From: DATFVA01 sp963815785
Lineage (GTDB): Bacteria; Bacteroidota; Ignavibacteria; Ignavibacteriales; Ignavibacteriaceae
Reading direction: 5' to 3'
Length of the DNA: 64,000 bases
NCBI GenBank assembly: GCA_963815785.1
Contig: CAWFHZ010000013.1
Span: 248,001-312,000 of the forward strand
Shown one piece after another: positions 18,776-28,277 of this stretch. How positions within the stretch are numbered: the stretch's first letter is position 1; every line of letters begins with the position of its first letter. The notes under the pieces are model-generated. The model was not told the DNA's origin, did not search any database, and saw only the letters and a list, made by a program, of their open reading frames with translations. Both the position numbers and the translations under genes were made by a program.

Positions 18776-19576
18776 TTAATGTTTTGAAGTTAACTTCCCT
18801 TTCAGTCCTTCGTAACCGGTTAGCTCTGCATCTATTGAACCAATAACCACTTTTGTTTTAACTTTAACCGGTAATTTGCATGCATCATCTGTAAGCCAGA
18901 CAACTATGCTTCCCTCACTTTTAAAAAGTCCGCCCTCCTGAACTAGTGGTTCAACCACGATACAGTCGAACTTACCAGCAGATACATCAATAGTTTCTTT
19001 CCCAAGATATCTTACATCAAGATCATAAACCTTATCTTTATAAAAATTCTTAAGATGAATTCTGTCATTTATTTTCATTTTTGAATAATCGAATGTACGG
19101 GCAAGATAAAATGCAGAGACAATATCATTCACATATTTAGGTATTTCGTACTCACCTTCACTTGTTTTAGCTTTTCCCCGTCTTTGATCAAAGAATGCCG
19201 AAAAATCTCTGCTGTAACCACCTTCCCTTATATGCTGTTCAAATCTCCATGGAAACAAACCCTGTTTATCGATGTATGTTTCATAGCGATCTCTCACTTT
19301 ATAAATCCAGTCAAAACTTGGAACTGAATTAACTTCAAAAGTAACGTGATAAGCTTCTCTTCCGGAAATTCGTCTCATTTGTGGAATTTCCATAGTTGCG
19401 ACTCCGGCAGTTACAAACCCATACTTTACATCAAAAGTTAATTTTTCACCAACCTGGAATGCATTGTTTTCCAATGTTCTGAATTCCGGACTACCACCGG
19501 TAGAATCAATATTACTGTAATTAGCCAGTGAGATGGCGGGCAATAACAATAAGAATGACAAATATTTTTTAAGCAT
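18776..19576 (-). CDS. DUF3108 domain-containing exported protein
   Basis: The 266-residue protein has a signal peptide (LSFLLLLPAISLANYS). The body matches DUF3108: NAFQVGEKLTFDVKYGFVTA near residue 40, then VRDRYETYIDK and the C-terminal VEPLVQEGGLFKSEGSIVVW. The family is periplasmic and of unknown function, often close to cell-envelope genes. It is directly adjacent to the GT9 gene upstream (stop of one next to start of the other). Confidence 0.88.
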   Translation of the reverse strand: MLKKYLSFLLLLPAISLANYSNIDSTGGSPEFRTLENNAFQVGEKLTFDVKYGFVTAGVATMEIPQMRRISGREAYHVTFEVNSVPSFDWIYKVRDRYETYIDKQGLFPWRFEQHIREGGYSRDFSAFFDQRRGKAKTSEGEYEIPKYVNDIVSAFYLARTFDYSKMKINDRIHLKNFYKDKVYDLDVRYLGKETIDVSAGKFDCIVVEPLVQEGGLFKSEGSIVVWLTDDACKLPVKVKTKVVIGSIDAELTGYEGLKGKLTSKH

Positions 19577-20626
19577 TTATTTTCTCCGTTCGGCTTGGAT
19601 AAACTTATAAATTTTTTCTATTTCATAAAAGATGTCCGTCACTTCAATACTGTTCATACAATCCAACTTATTACACTGTTCCCTGGTACAATTGAAACAT
19701 TCTAAATTGGGCGAAAATATTACTTTCTTGTTTGTATAAGGTCCCCATCTCTGCGGTGAACAAGCAGGAATTTTGGGATAAAATCCGATTGTATATTTCC
19801 CCAGAGCAGCTGCAATATGAATTGGACCCGTTGAATTTGCTATAAAAATTGAGGACTTACTGATTAATGCAATAATTCCAGATAAGTCCAATTTACCTGC
19901 AAGGTTTAATATACTCTTGTTAGTTTTAAGAGTTTCACAGAGTTCTTTTTCAGATTCATTTCCTGTCAGGATTATATTATTTGTTAATTCACCCGATATT
20001 TTCTGCACCAATGTTTTAAACTTTTCCTGCGGAAGATCAACGGAACTTCCGCCGCTTCCGGGATGAATTATAATGATTGGTTCATTAATATTTATTTCTG
20101 TTCCCGAAAGTAAATGTTCAATTTTTTTTAAACTTAAAGGATCCGGATTAAGATTGAAATTAATTTTGCCGGGTTTTGCATCTTCATTAATTCCGAATTT
20201 TGAAAGCAGATTTATATTGTACTCAAGTTCATGTTTTTCGGCAAATTTTCTATGTTCATAAACTTTCTGATTAAAAAGAAATGAATACCACCGGTAACCT
20301 GTTCCGATTCTTTGTTTAATTCTGCTAAGAAAAATAATAAGAGATGTTAAAAAAGTGGGATAAACAATTACTGCAGAATCAAAATTATATTTTGAAATGT
20401 TTTTTACATTTTTTGCCAGGGGGATTTTTTTATTCTCTTCTCTCAGGATGATTACATTATCGATATAAGGATGATTTTCGACAAGAGCTCTGGTGTAATC
20501 GCGAACCAGAAAGGTGATTTTACAATCAGGCAGGTAATTTTTTATTATCGGGGCAAGTGGAAGCGAAAGAACGACATCGCCGATCCGGTCAGTTCTGACA
20601 ATTAATAAATTTTTAGGTTTAATCAT
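19577..20626 (-). CDS. Glycosyltransferase family 9 (heptosyltransferase-like)
   Basis: A 349-residue GT-B enzyme of the ADP-heptose transferase type, which builds the lipopolysaccharide core. The N-terminal motif is LLIVRTDRIGDVVLSLPLAP; the donor-binding region has IIIHPGSGGSS and FIANSTGPIHIAAALG. The C-terminus has a cysteine cluster (CFNCTREQCNKLDC) seen in some GT9 proteins. The ATG overlaps the stop of the glycosylase gene by 4 nt. The exact sugar is not predictable. Confidence 0.9.
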   Translation of the reverse strand: MIKPKNLLIVRTDRIGDVVLSLPLAPIIKNYLPDCKITFLVRDYTRALVENHPYIDNVIILREENKKIPLAKNVKNISKYNFDSAVIVYPTFLTSLIIFLSRIKQRIGTGYRWYSFLFNQKVYEHRKFAEKHELEYNINLLSKFGINEDAKPGKINFNLNPDPLSLKKIEHLLSGTEININEPIIIIHPGSGGSSVDLPQEKFKTLVQKISGELTNNIILTGNESEKELCETLKTNKSILNLAGKLDLSGIIALISKSSIFIANSTGPIHIAAALGKYTIGFYPKIPACSPQRWGPYTNKKVIFSPNLECFNCTREQCNKLDCMNSIEVTDIFYEIEKIYKFIQAERRK

Positions 20627-21234
20627 TTCCTGGAAACGAACGGGTTATCTTTAATATAAAACCGCCAGTTCAATTCTACAGATTTTTTAATTCCAATTCT
20701 TGTCGTCTGAATAATTTTATCTTCCCTAAGTTTACTTTGATTCAGAAGATAAATCCTTCCTTTAGTCAGATCCTCTCCGTAATATTCCCGGTTGATTTTG
20801 AATGCCTGGCAAACTTTTCCGGGCCCGCTGGTCAAGTTATATTTTTCTCTTTCATTAACCAAATTTCTTCCAAAACGATTTAAAGACATTTGTTCAATTC
20901 CCTGAACAGGTTCAACTGCCCGAATTAAAACTGCGGTTCCATATCCCTTTTCGCCGGTTACAATATTACAACAGAAATGTGCACCATATGTAAAGTAGAC
21001 ATAAAAATAGCCGCCTTCATTAAACATTATTTCATTTCTCTTTGTTCTACCATTGTAAGTATGAGCAGCCTCATCAATTCTACCATCATACGCTTCAACT
21101 TCCACAATAATTCCTGCTAACACTTCTTTCCCATCTGTTTTAACAAGAATTTTTCCGAGTAACTCTTTTGCTACGGTAATTAAATCTCTTTTATAAAAAG
21201 ATCTTTTAAGTTTATTAAAATTTGATAATTTCAT
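20623..21234 (-). CDS. mpg: DNA-3-methyladenine glycosylase
   Basis: This 203-residue glycosylase of the AAG/Mpg type removes alkylated purines from DNA. Visible motifs are LAGIIVEVEAYDGRIDEAAH with the catalytic glutamate, then YNGRTKRNEIMF, GGYFYVYFTYGAHFCCN and VLIRAVEPVQG. Length is normal. It is clustered with envelope genes, which does not bear on its function. Confidence 0.93.
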   Translation of the reverse strand: MKLSNFNKLKRSFYKRDLITVAKELLGKILVKTDGKEVLAGIIVEVEAYDGRIDEAAHTYNGRTKRNEIMFNEGGYFYVYFTYGAHFCCNIVTGEKGYGTAVLIRAVEPVQGIEQMSLNRFGRNLVNEREKYNLTSGPGKVCQAFKINREYYGEDLTKGRIYLLNQSKLREDKIIQTTRIGIKKSVELNWRFYIKDNPFVSRK

Positions 21235-21263
21235 AAGAAGGATTATGACGGGGAGAAACGGAT

Positions 21264-21899
21264 CTATTCGAGTTCTGCTTTTATTTCTTTAATCTTCTGC
21301 GAATAATATTCCTTTTTCTGAGGATTCTTACTCAACAGTTTTTCAAAGATCGTTATAGCTTCTCTGAATTCTCCCTGTGTTACGTAAATATTTGCAAGAG
21401 TTTCAGATACGATAGAATCACTCCCGCTTTTTGAAGAAAAAGATTTTTCTTTCTCTTCATCCATTAAATCAAAGGAAGTCAATTCATTTTCAAGACTTAT
21501 CTTTTTGCTTTCGCCAGGAATATTTTCTTCAGAAGCAATAAATCCGGGTTTGTGAGAGGATTCAAAAAAGGATCTTTGTTTTTTCAGTGTTTCAACTTCG
21601 TGCAGATAGTAATTGTAAACTTTTTCCGAATTAACAAGCTCACTGCCTTTGCGATAGGAATCCAGCGCTTCTTTGTATTTTCCCTTAAACATTAACGCTC
21701 TTCCTAAGAGAATATGAGCAACAGAGTAATGCGGATAAATAGCTAACCCCTCATTCAGAATTTCAATAGCCCTCTCAACATTATTTTTTTCAATTTCACT
21801 GCCGGCAACACGAACAAACAAAGGAGATTGTTTATTATACTCGTATATAAGATTAACTTTATCGCTGAATGCCTGTGAAAATGATTTATTCAAAACCAT
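21264..21899 (-). CDS. Tetratricopeptide-repeat protein
   Basis: The 211-residue protein has no signal peptide. Two TPR units lie near residues 27-85 (ERAIEILNEGLAIYPHYSVA and ALDSYRKGSEL), a charged linker follows, and a further TPR sits at the C-terminus (EFREAITIFEKLLSKNPQKK). Such proteins are scaffolds. It overlaps the GT2 gene by one base (TAATG) and probably assists or is regulated with it; a specific partner cannot be named. Confidence 0.8.
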   Translation of the reverse strand: MVLNKSFSQAFSDKVNLIYEYNKQSPLFVRVAGSEIEKNNVERAIEILNEGLAIYPHYSVAHILLGRALMFKGKYKEALDSYRKGSELVNSEKVYNYYLHEVETLKKQRSFFESSHKPGFIASEENIPGESKKISLENELTSFDLMDEEKEKSFSSKSGSDSIVSETLANIYVTQGEFREAITIFEKLLSKNPQKKEYYSQKIKEIKAELE

Positions 21900-23350
21900 T
21901 AAACCTTTGCATATGCATGTTTTATTGAGGTAACAGCAACAAAAGAGAATCCTACAAAAAATAGAATCTGGAATGGCAATGCAGCTATCTCAAGAAAGTA
22001 AATTGATGAGGCAATTCCAACCAGGCAGTAAATTGCCATAATTGCTTCAACATAAACAGAAAATCCGAGTTTCTTTGATAAGTATTTTTTACCCATCCAC
22101 GTATCCCGATCTGAAACCACCTTAAATTTTGGTGTACGTACGAATTCACTTTTCCTGTTAAGTAAACCTTCAATAACAGCACGTGAATTGTTTACAGCAA
22201 AGCCCATACTTCCTGCCATAAATAATGGAAATAAAACTATTTTCTTTCTCCAGTCTGTTCTTATATCTTTTTGTGAATAAAGATAAAAAAGAAATGAACT
22301 TACGAAAGCGAGAACAAATAATGAGAGAATGGCAAAGTAAGCTTCATGTGAACCGCTGTTTTTAATAAATATCAAAGGAACATTCAAAATAGCAGCTAAA
22401 AGTATAAATGGAAAAACAAGATTGTTCGTAAGATGAAAAGTTGATTGTAGCTTTACTCTGAGCGGAATTTTAGATTTCCACACCAGCGGAAGAATTTTTT
22501 TAGCAGTTTCAATGGCACCTTTTGTCCATCTGAACTGTTGAGTTTTTAGAGCATTTATTTCCGACGGCAATTCTGCGGGAGAAGTAAAATCTTTAAGGAA
22601 AACAAAACGCCATCCGTTAAGCTGAGCACGATAGCTCAGGTCCAGATCTTCAGTTAATGTATCGGCGCACCAGTTGCCGGCATCTTCAATACAGGATCTT
22701 CTCCACACACCGCCTGTACCATTAAAGTTAATAAAAAAGCCGGCTTTATTTCTTACAGTTTGTTCAATTACAAAATGGCCATCGAGTGCAAGTGCCTGGG
22801 CTTTGGTAAGAATTGAATAATCACCGTTAATATGCTCCCATCGTGTCTGAACCATTCCGACTTTTTCATCTGAGAAGAAAGAGAGAGTTTTCTTTATAAA
22901 ATTTTTATGAGGAATAAAATCGGCATCAAAGATAGCTATATATTCTCCACTTGCAGTTTTCAATCCTTCCTTTAAAGCACCAGCTTTATATCCTTCACGT
23001 GTTCCTCTTCTTATATGTTTTATATCAAATCCTTCATCCTGTTTTTCCTTCACAATTCTTGTAACTATAGAAGTGGTCTCATCAGTTGAATCATCGAGTA
23101 CCTGTATTTCCATTTGATCCTTTGGATAGTCTATTTCGCAAACAGCATTAACCAACCTCTCAACAACGTAAAGTTCATTGTATAAAGGAAGTTGAATAGT
23201 AACCCTGGAATCTAAATTTTCAATTGTATTTGGAGTGTGTTTAACATTGCGGTATTTTTTATGATAATACATCATAATAAAACCATGACAACCGAAAACG
23301 AAAAGAATAAACAAGGAAACAAAGTAACCAATAAGAACTACATCATCCAT
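21899..23350 (-). CDS. Membrane glycosyltransferase family 2 (cellulose-synthase-like)
   Basis: A 483-residue processive-type GT2 enzyme: one N-terminal membrane helix, a cytoplasmic catalytic domain, then about four helices. Catalytic motifs are DDSTDET, IFDADFIP (DxD), TEDLDLSYRAQLNGW (the TED base) and QQFRWTKGA (QxxRW). The product could be a beta-glucan/mannan-like polymer or a glycolipid; without neighbouring export genes this cannot be decided. It is coupled to the TPR gene downstream. Confidence 0.9.
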   Translation of the reverse strand: MDDVVLIGYFVSLFILFVFGCHGFIMMYYHKKYRNVKHTPNTIENLDSRVTIQLPLYNELYVVERLVNAVCEIDYPKDQMEIQVLDDSTDETTSIVTRIVKEKQDEGFDIKHIRRGTREGYKAGALKEGLKTASGEYIAIFDADFIPHKNFIKKTLSFFSDEKVGMVQTRWEHINGDYSILTKAQALALDGHFVIEQTVRNKAGFFINFNGTGGVWRRSCIEDAGNWCADTLTEDLDLSYRAQLNGWRFVFLKDFTSPAELPSEINALKTQQFRWTKGAIETAKKILPLVWKSKIPLRVKLQSTFHLTNNLVFPFILLAAILNVPLIFIKNSGSHEAYFAILSLFVLAFVSSFLFYLYSQKDIRTDWRKKIVLFPLFMAGSMGFAVNNSRAVIEGLLNRKSEFVRTPKFKVVSDRDTWMGKKYLSKKLGFSVYVEAIMAIYCLVGIASSIYFLEIAALPFQILFFVGFSFVAVTSIKHAYAKV

Positions 23351-23371
23351 TTTTTTAGCCTTTTATTAAAA

Positions 23372-23935
23372 TTACCAACCTGAAACTGTGTCTAACAAGA
23401 TATCTTCCGTTATTTTATCTATTGCTGTTTCTATAGCAGTTTTTCTTTCACTACTACTTCCGCCTGAAGGGTAGTCACCATAATTAGAGAACTTCTTATC
23501 AAAAATAGTTTTCCGCTTAACAAGATCTTTATATGTTACCTGAACATTAATTGTGATTCTTCTGGCTTCAACATTTTCACCAGAGGAAACAACAGCAGGA
23601 GCATCGCTTAATGGTAAAAGGACACATTCAAGCAATGCGTCAGCATTAACTTTTTCAGTAACCTGTAAAGTATTATCGTTTATAAATTTTTGTACAAGCT
23701 GATCAGTTAAAAGCTCTTTTAATCCAGGTTCACCAGAACCACTTCTATCTTCCGCAATCGGTATTGCAATGGTTTTAAGGTGCTGCGGTACCGAGGCACC
23801 GGTAAAAGAATATAAACAGCACCCGCCAAAATTAATCAGGCAGGTGATGATAAACAAGAAAATTATTTTGGTTGAACTAAAATTCACATGGGTAAAGTTA
23901 GCTGTTTTTTTATGATAAAAGCGGTCAAATATCAT
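23372..23935 (-). CDS. lptE: LPS-assembly lipoprotein LptE
   Basis: LptE is the outer-membrane lipoprotein that partners LptD in lipopolysaccharide insertion. The 187-residue frame has a long N-terminus, a hydrophobic stretch (IIFLFIITCLINFGG) and a lipid-acceptor Cys in FGGC, then the family core (TIAIPIAEDRSG...ELLTDQLVQKFI). The ATG at 23935 overlaps the sigma-54 activator by 11 nt; a GTG 16 codons later would give a more usual lipoprotein signal length. Marks the cell as diderm with LPS-like glycolipid. Confidence 0.85.
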   Translation of the reverse strand: MIFDRFYHKKTANFTHVNFSSTKIIFLFIITCLINFGGCCLYSFTGASVPQHLKTIAIPIAEDRSGSGEPGLKELLTDQLVQKFINDNTLQVTEKVNADALLECVLLPLSDAPAVVSSGENVEARRITINVQVTYKDLVKRKTIFDKKFSNYGDYPSGGSSSERKTAIETAIDKITEDILLDTVSGW

Positions 23936-25025
23936 ATTCTTTTATTTTTCTGTAAAGTGTCCTTTCACTTATCTTGAGCATTTTAGCAGCATTTCTTTTA
24001 TTACCGCGCGTTTTATCCAGAGCATTTTTTATAGCTTCTTTTTCCATTTCATCAAGCGGGATTACCTCGTGGGAGTTATTATTCTGAGAATATACCTCAT
24101 CTTGCCTGTTGTTAATTAAATCCTTTAACTCAATAAGATCTTTTTTAATTTCAAATAATGCCCGGTATAATAGTTCCCTATCCACTTCTTCCGGTGTGCG
24201 TTTAACGAATATAGGTAGATTTCTGGGAGGGGCGTCTTCTATGATCGGAGGATGAATAAGTGGAACAAAAGATGAAGAATCAAGAACATTATTCCTGTTT
24301 AAAGTAACGGCAGTTTCAATAGTATTTTTCAATTCACGCACGTTTCCCGGCCAGGGATAGTTTTTCAACAATTCCATTGCTTCATCTGTAATTGGTCTCG
24401 GACTGAACCCATTCAATTCCGAATAAGATTTTACAAAATATTTTGATAATTCTTCAATATCAACTTTTCTTTTTCGCAATGGAGGAATGTTCAGCGAAAC
24501 TGCTTTTAATCTAAAATATAAGTCCTCCCTGAATCGTTTTGCATCAACTTCTCTCTGTAAATCTTTATTAGTAGCTGCAATAATTCTCACATCAACCTTT
24601 GTCACCGTTTCTGCACCTATTTTCATAAACTCATTTGTTTCAATCGCACGAAGCAGTTTAACCTGAGTCTGAAGCGGCATCTCTGCAATTTCATCTAAAA
24701 AAAGTGTCCCTCCATCGGCAATTTCAAAGTAGCCTTTTCTTGTTTCAACTGCTCCTGTAAATGAGCCCTTTTTATGTCCGAACAATTCACTTTCCAGAAT
24801 ACCTTCGGGAATTGCGCCACAATTTACACTTACCAGTTGTTTATCAGCTCGTTTACTGTAGCCGTGTATTGAACGGGCAAATACTTCCTTGCCAACACCG
24901 CTTTCACCAAAAATCAAAACAGAAATGTCTGACTTAGCAACTTGCATAGTTATATCTACCAGGTCATTTATTTCCCTTGCAGAACTGATGATGCCGAATT
25001 TATTTTTAAACTCTTCTATGGTCAT
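23925..25025 (-). CDS. Sigma-54-dependent transcriptional activator
   Basis: A 366-residue AAA+ enhancer-binding protein. It has Walker A GESGVGKE (residues 40-47), a sigma-54 contact loop that reads GSFTGA (87-92) instead of the usual GAFTGA, Walker B GGTLFLDE (105-112), and a C-terminal Fis-type helix-turn-helix (NKRNAAKMLKISERTLYRKI). It has no N-terminal receiver or PAS domain, so regulation must come from expression level or a partner protein. Overlaps lptE by 11 nt, suggesting co-expression. Confidence 0.92.
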   Translation of the reverse strand: MTIEEFKNKFGIISSAREINDLVDITMQVAKSDISVLIFGESGVGKEVFARSIHGYSKRADKQLVSVNCGAIPEGILESELFGHKKGSFTGAVETRKGYFEIADGGTLFLDEIAEMPLQTQVKLLRAIETNEFMKIGAETVTKVDVRIIAATNKDLQREVDAKRFREDLYFRLKAVSLNIPPLRKRKVDIEELSKYFVKSYSELNGFSPRPITDEAMELLKNYPWPGNVRELKNTIETAVTLNRNNVLDSSSFVPLIHPPIIEDAPPRNLPIFVKRTPEEVDRELLYRALFEIKKDLIELKDLINNRQDEVYSQNNNSHEVIPLDEMEKEAIKNALDKTRGNKRNAAKMLKISERTLYRKIKEYDI

Positions 25026-25108
25026 TTCAAACTAAAGAACTTATAATTAGTTAATAAATATATTACTTTTTGGTGCTTTATTAAAGAATGATGATGCAAC
25101 TATCAAAC

Positions 25109-25864
25109 TTAAAAGCTAACCAGGGATCCATCTTCAGCAATTTCAATATTAGTATTTCCGGAAGATTTTATACCGGATTGTAATTTGGAAATTTCTTCAT
25201 CATTCAGATGTGTCAATAATATTCTTCCCGGCTTAAGCTGTGCTGAAACTTTGAGTATTTCTTCAAAGCTGATATGTGTTGTTTCAGTAACAAGGATATC
25301 AATTTTCTCTGCGCCGAAGAGAAACAGATCATCCGCAGAACTGATATCGCCGGAATAGTAAATACTTTTATTATTTGATTTAAATAAAAAACTTCCCGAG
25401 GCAAAACTCAATGAAGAATCATACTTCTCATATTCCTTAAGATGTGCATTCTGCATTGAACGAAATGTAAAACCATTAGTAACCATGACTTCTTCCTTAA
25501 AATCAAATCCTATAAAATCAATCGGGAAACCAATTCTCTCCATAAATATATATGATGATTTTAAGAAATCTTTTAATGATTGTATTAGTGTATGATGTAT
25601 AAATATTGAAAGAGTTTCCTCTCTATAGTTCATTTTCATTTGAGCTATTAATGAAGCAAATCCGCTAAAATGATCGGGATGAAGATGAGTGAAAAGAATG
25701 CCATTAATTGAATTAAATGAGATTCTTTGAGAAAGAATTGCGCGGGAAACCGCATCACCGGCATCAATTAATAAATTGTAATCCGAGTCCGAAATCATTA
25801 GAGAGGAATGATACCTGTTTAAGGAAGTTTTTCCGGATCCTGTCCCGATAAATCTGATATTCAA
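25109..25864 (-). CDS. MBL-fold metal-dependent hydrolase (RNase Z-like)
   Basis: A 251-residue metallo-beta-lactamase-fold protein. The zinc motif FTHLHPDHFSGF (HxHxDH) is near residue 60, and further ligands occur in YYSGDISSADD and LLTHLND. It lacks the long tRNA-binding exosite seen in true RNase Z and may be a phosphodiesterase of the same superfamily. The start is a TTG (25862-25864) giving MNIRFIGTGSG, a typical family N-terminus. It follows the SPOR-protein gene by 9 nt. Confidence 0.85.
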   Translation of the reverse strand: MNIRFIGTGSGKTSLNRYHSSLMISDSDYNLLIDAGDAVSRAILSQRISFNSINGILFTHLHPDHFSGFASLIAQMKMNYREETLSIFIHHTLIQSLKDFLKSSYIFMERIGFPIDFIGFDFKEEVMVTNGFTFRSMQNAHLKEYEKYDSSLSFASGSFLFKSNNKSIYYSGDISSADDLFLFGAEKIDILVTETTHISFEEILKVSAQLKPGRILLTHLNDEEISKLQSGIKSSGNTNIEIAEDGSLVSF

Positions 25865-25873
25865 TTTTTTCTT

Positions 25874-26575
25874 CTAATTTATTGGAACAATCCGTCCGTT
25901 AAGTTTAAATTGATCATTCAGAACCTGAAGAAAATTCTGAGCCTCCTCATTACTTGCAAATTTTCCAACATAAACAACACTGAATTCACTTCCGCCGACT
26001 GATTTATTTTTTATGTATGAAAAGTACCCTGCATTTTCAAACGATTTTTTTAACGCATCAGCATTTGAATCATTGCTGAATGCACCCGCCTGAATCGTAA
26101 ATTTATAATCAGCTGTATTTTCAGTAGAAGATGTTTTTTGTTCCGTTGATGACGGTTCATTTTCAGATGGTATTTCTCTTTCAGCAATTTTTATATAAGG
26201 TGAATCAGGATATTCTTTTTTAAGTTTTTTCAACAATGTGCCGGCAGTATTATACAATCCAAGTGCGTAGTAATAAGAGTATAATCTATAAATGGAAGCA
26301 TCCGCATATTTACTTTTAGGATAGTCATCAATAATTCTGCTGAAAATCGGAATGGCTTCCTGACCGTTTTCAGTTAATACTCCTTCAAGAAAAATTATTG
26401 ATGGATCGTTTGGAAAATTTTTTATTAAATCGGGAAGTAATTTTAGAACCGAATCTTTCTGTCCACCTTCAATTAGCTTAAGATAGCTAATAATATCTTT
26501 TTCCTGTGCCTTTAAAGAAATGGTTATAAAAGAAACAAAAATTAAAAAGATAATTTTAGTTTGAGGGAATTTCAT
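25874..26575 (-). CDS. Exported TPR and SPOR-domain protein
   Basis: The 233-residue protein has a signal peptide (IIFLIFVSFITISLKAQ), a TPR-like middle (IFSRIIDDYPKSKYADASIY, LLKKLKKEYPDSPY), a Ser/Glu/Thr-rich linker and a C-terminal SPOR domain (YKFTIQAGAFSNDSNADALK, then VVYVGKFASNEEAQNFL). SPOR domains bind denuded peptidoglycan, so the protein likely acts in the periplasm at the wall or division site. Confidence 0.87.
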   Translation of the reverse strand: MKFPQTKIIFLIFVSFITISLKAQEKDIISYLKLIEGGQKDSVLKLLPDLIKNFPNDPSIIFLEGVLTENGQEAIPIFSRIIDDYPKSKYADASIYRLYSYYYALGLYNTAGTLLKKLKKEYPDSPYIKIAEREIPSENEPSSTEQKTSSTENTADYKFTIQAGAFSNDSNADALKKSFENAGYFSYIKNKSVGGSEFSVVYVGKFASNEEAQNFLQVLNDQFKLNGRIVPIN

Positions 26576-26617
26576 TAGATTAAATTCCTAATACGGAAAT
26601 TCTGGTTGTTATTAACA

Positions 26618-27967
26618 CTACCCGGTCATTCCAAGGTCATCAGTAACAGAGTTTTGAAACTCAGAGAATTCACCAAAAAGTGTAGCGTGGGTAACTCTGG
26701 TAATCCTGGCTTTTATATAAGTTCCTTCTTTTATTTTTTCATCAAAAGGAATTATTAAAACCTTGTTTGAATCAGTTCTTCCCGCAAGAAATTGATCAGA
26801 CTTACGACTTAGTCCTTCAACCAAAACGACTACTTCTTTTCCAATTAATTGCTGGTTAATTTCCAAACTGATTTGCTGCTGAACCTTTATAATTTCCTGA
26901 AGTCTTCTTGTTTTGATTTCTTCGGCAACATCGTCATTCATTTTATAAGCTTTTGTTCCTTCACGCGGAGAATATTTGAACATGTAAGCTCCGTCATACT
27001 TTACCGTTTTCATAATTTCAAGCGTCATCAAATGGTCTTCCCAGGTTTCTGTAGGAAATCCGGAAATAATATCGGTAGAAAAACTTACCCCGGGAATAAT
27101 CTTTTTTGCTTTTTCAATTAATGAAAGATAATGCTCAATTGTGTAAGTTCTATTCATCAATTCAAGGATTCTATTTGAACCCGATTGAACCGGCAAATGA
27201 ATATAATTGCAGAGATTCGGATGTTCAGCAATTGTATAAAGAAGTTTATCAGATAAATCCTGGGGATGAGATGTTGTGAACCTTATTCTTATAGTTCTAT
27301 CAACTGCAGCTGAAGCTACAAGAAGATCGGCAAAATCATTAGTACCATCGAGATAGGAATTTACATTCTGTCCAAGTAAAGTAACTTCTTTAAATCCTCT
27401 TTGAGATAATTTTTCAATTTCATTTACAACAGATAATAAAGGCTTGCTTCTTTCTCTTCCTCTTGTGAAAGGAACAACACAAAAAGTGCAGAATTTATCA
27501 CATCCACGCATAACAGAAATCCATGCCTGCAACCCATCCTCGCGGTATGGAATTATATCATCATAAGTTTCAGTTTTAGATAATCTTACTCCTATGCCTT
27601 TATCACCATGAAATGCAACATCTATTAGCTCAGGAATCCGTCTGTATTCATCCGGACCAACAATAAGATCCACAATTTTTTTTTCTTCAATCAAATCTTT
27701 GCGTAATCTTTCAGCCATGCACCCTAAAATACCTACAACCAGATCCGGTTTAGAGTTTTTTATGGTTTTAAAATTACCCAATCGTCCGTAGATTCTTTGT
27801 TCAGCGTTTTCCCTTATACTACAGGTATTTAACAGGACAACATCTGCGTCTTCGGTTGACTTCGTAATCTCGTAACCACAATCCTTTAAAATTCCCATAA
27901 CTATTTCAGTATCAGCCAAATTCATCTGGCAGCCATAGGTTTCTATATAAACATTAGTTTTTTTCAT
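26618..27967 (-). CDS. miaB: tRNA-2-methylthio-N6-dimethylallyladenosine synthase
   Basis: This radical SAM enzyme methylthiolates position 37 of tRNAs that read codons starting with U. The UPF0004 domain has YGCQMNLADTE, LNTCSIRENAEQR and LGCMAERL; the radical SAM motif is MRGCDKFCTFCVVPFTRG. A TRAM domain sits at the C-terminus (IKARITRVTHATLFGEF). About 450 residues. Two ATG codons in tandem (27965-27967 and 27968-27970) make the start uncertain by one residue. No obvious operon partner. Confidence 0.95.
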   Translation of the reverse strand: MKKTNVYIETYGCQMNLADTEIVMGILKDCGYEITKSTEDADVVLLNTCSIRENAEQRIYGRLGNFKTIKNSKPDLVVGILGCMAERLRKDLIEEKKIVDLIVGPDEYRRIPELIDVAFHGDKGIGVRLSKTETYDDIIPYREDGLQAWISVMRGCDKFCTFCVVPFTRGRERSKPLLSVVNEIEKLSQRGFKEVTLLGQNVNSYLDGTNDFADLLVASAAVDRTIRIRFTTSHPQDLSDKLLYTIAEHPNLCNYIHLPVQSGSNRILELMNRTYTIEHYLSLIEKAKKIIPGVSFSTDIISGFPTETWEDHLMTLEIMKTVKYDGAYMFKYSPREGTKAYKMNDDVAEEIKTRRLQEIIKVQQQISLEINQQLIGKEVVVLVEGLSRKSDQFLAGRTDSNKVLIIPFDEKIKEGTYIKARITRVTHATLFGEFSEFQNSVTDDLGMTG

Positions 27968-28048
27968 CATTTCACTAAATAATTAACAAGAAATATAAGA
28001 TTAAAGAGGCAGGAGTTCAATATATACTCAATTCAATGGATGTGATGC

Positions 28049-28204
28049 TTAAACGTTTGTAAGAGAATATAAGATAAGGTTGAGCAGAACAAAACCAATT
28101 ATGGCAAATATTGCAAGAATAATCCTCTTTTTTTTCTGTTTAACTTTGAATATTTCACCGCCTAAATAAATATGCGTCTTATCCGATTTGACAAATCCAA
28201 ACAT
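28049..28204 (-). CDS. Small single-span membrane protein (51 residues)
   Basis: I translated this by hand: ATG at 28202-28204 to TAA at 28049-28051. The N-terminal 20 residues are soluble (MFGFVKSDKTHIYLGGEIFK), followed by a basic run (VKQKKKR) and a 20-residue hydrophobic helix (IILAIFAIIGFVLLNLILYS). The basic run just before the helix predicts an inside N-terminus. It is between miaB and the sugar transferase on the same strand. I know no family; coding is supported by the coherent topology and full-length frame, not by homology. Confidence 0.55.
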   Translation of the reverse strand: MFGFVKSDKTHIYLGGEIFKVKQKKKRIILAIFAIIGFVLLNLILYSLTNV

Positions 28205-28277
28205 AAATTAATTTCTATATGTAATGAGTCAATTTATACAATTATGGACTGATTATTCAAGTTAAAAATCTTTGTTC

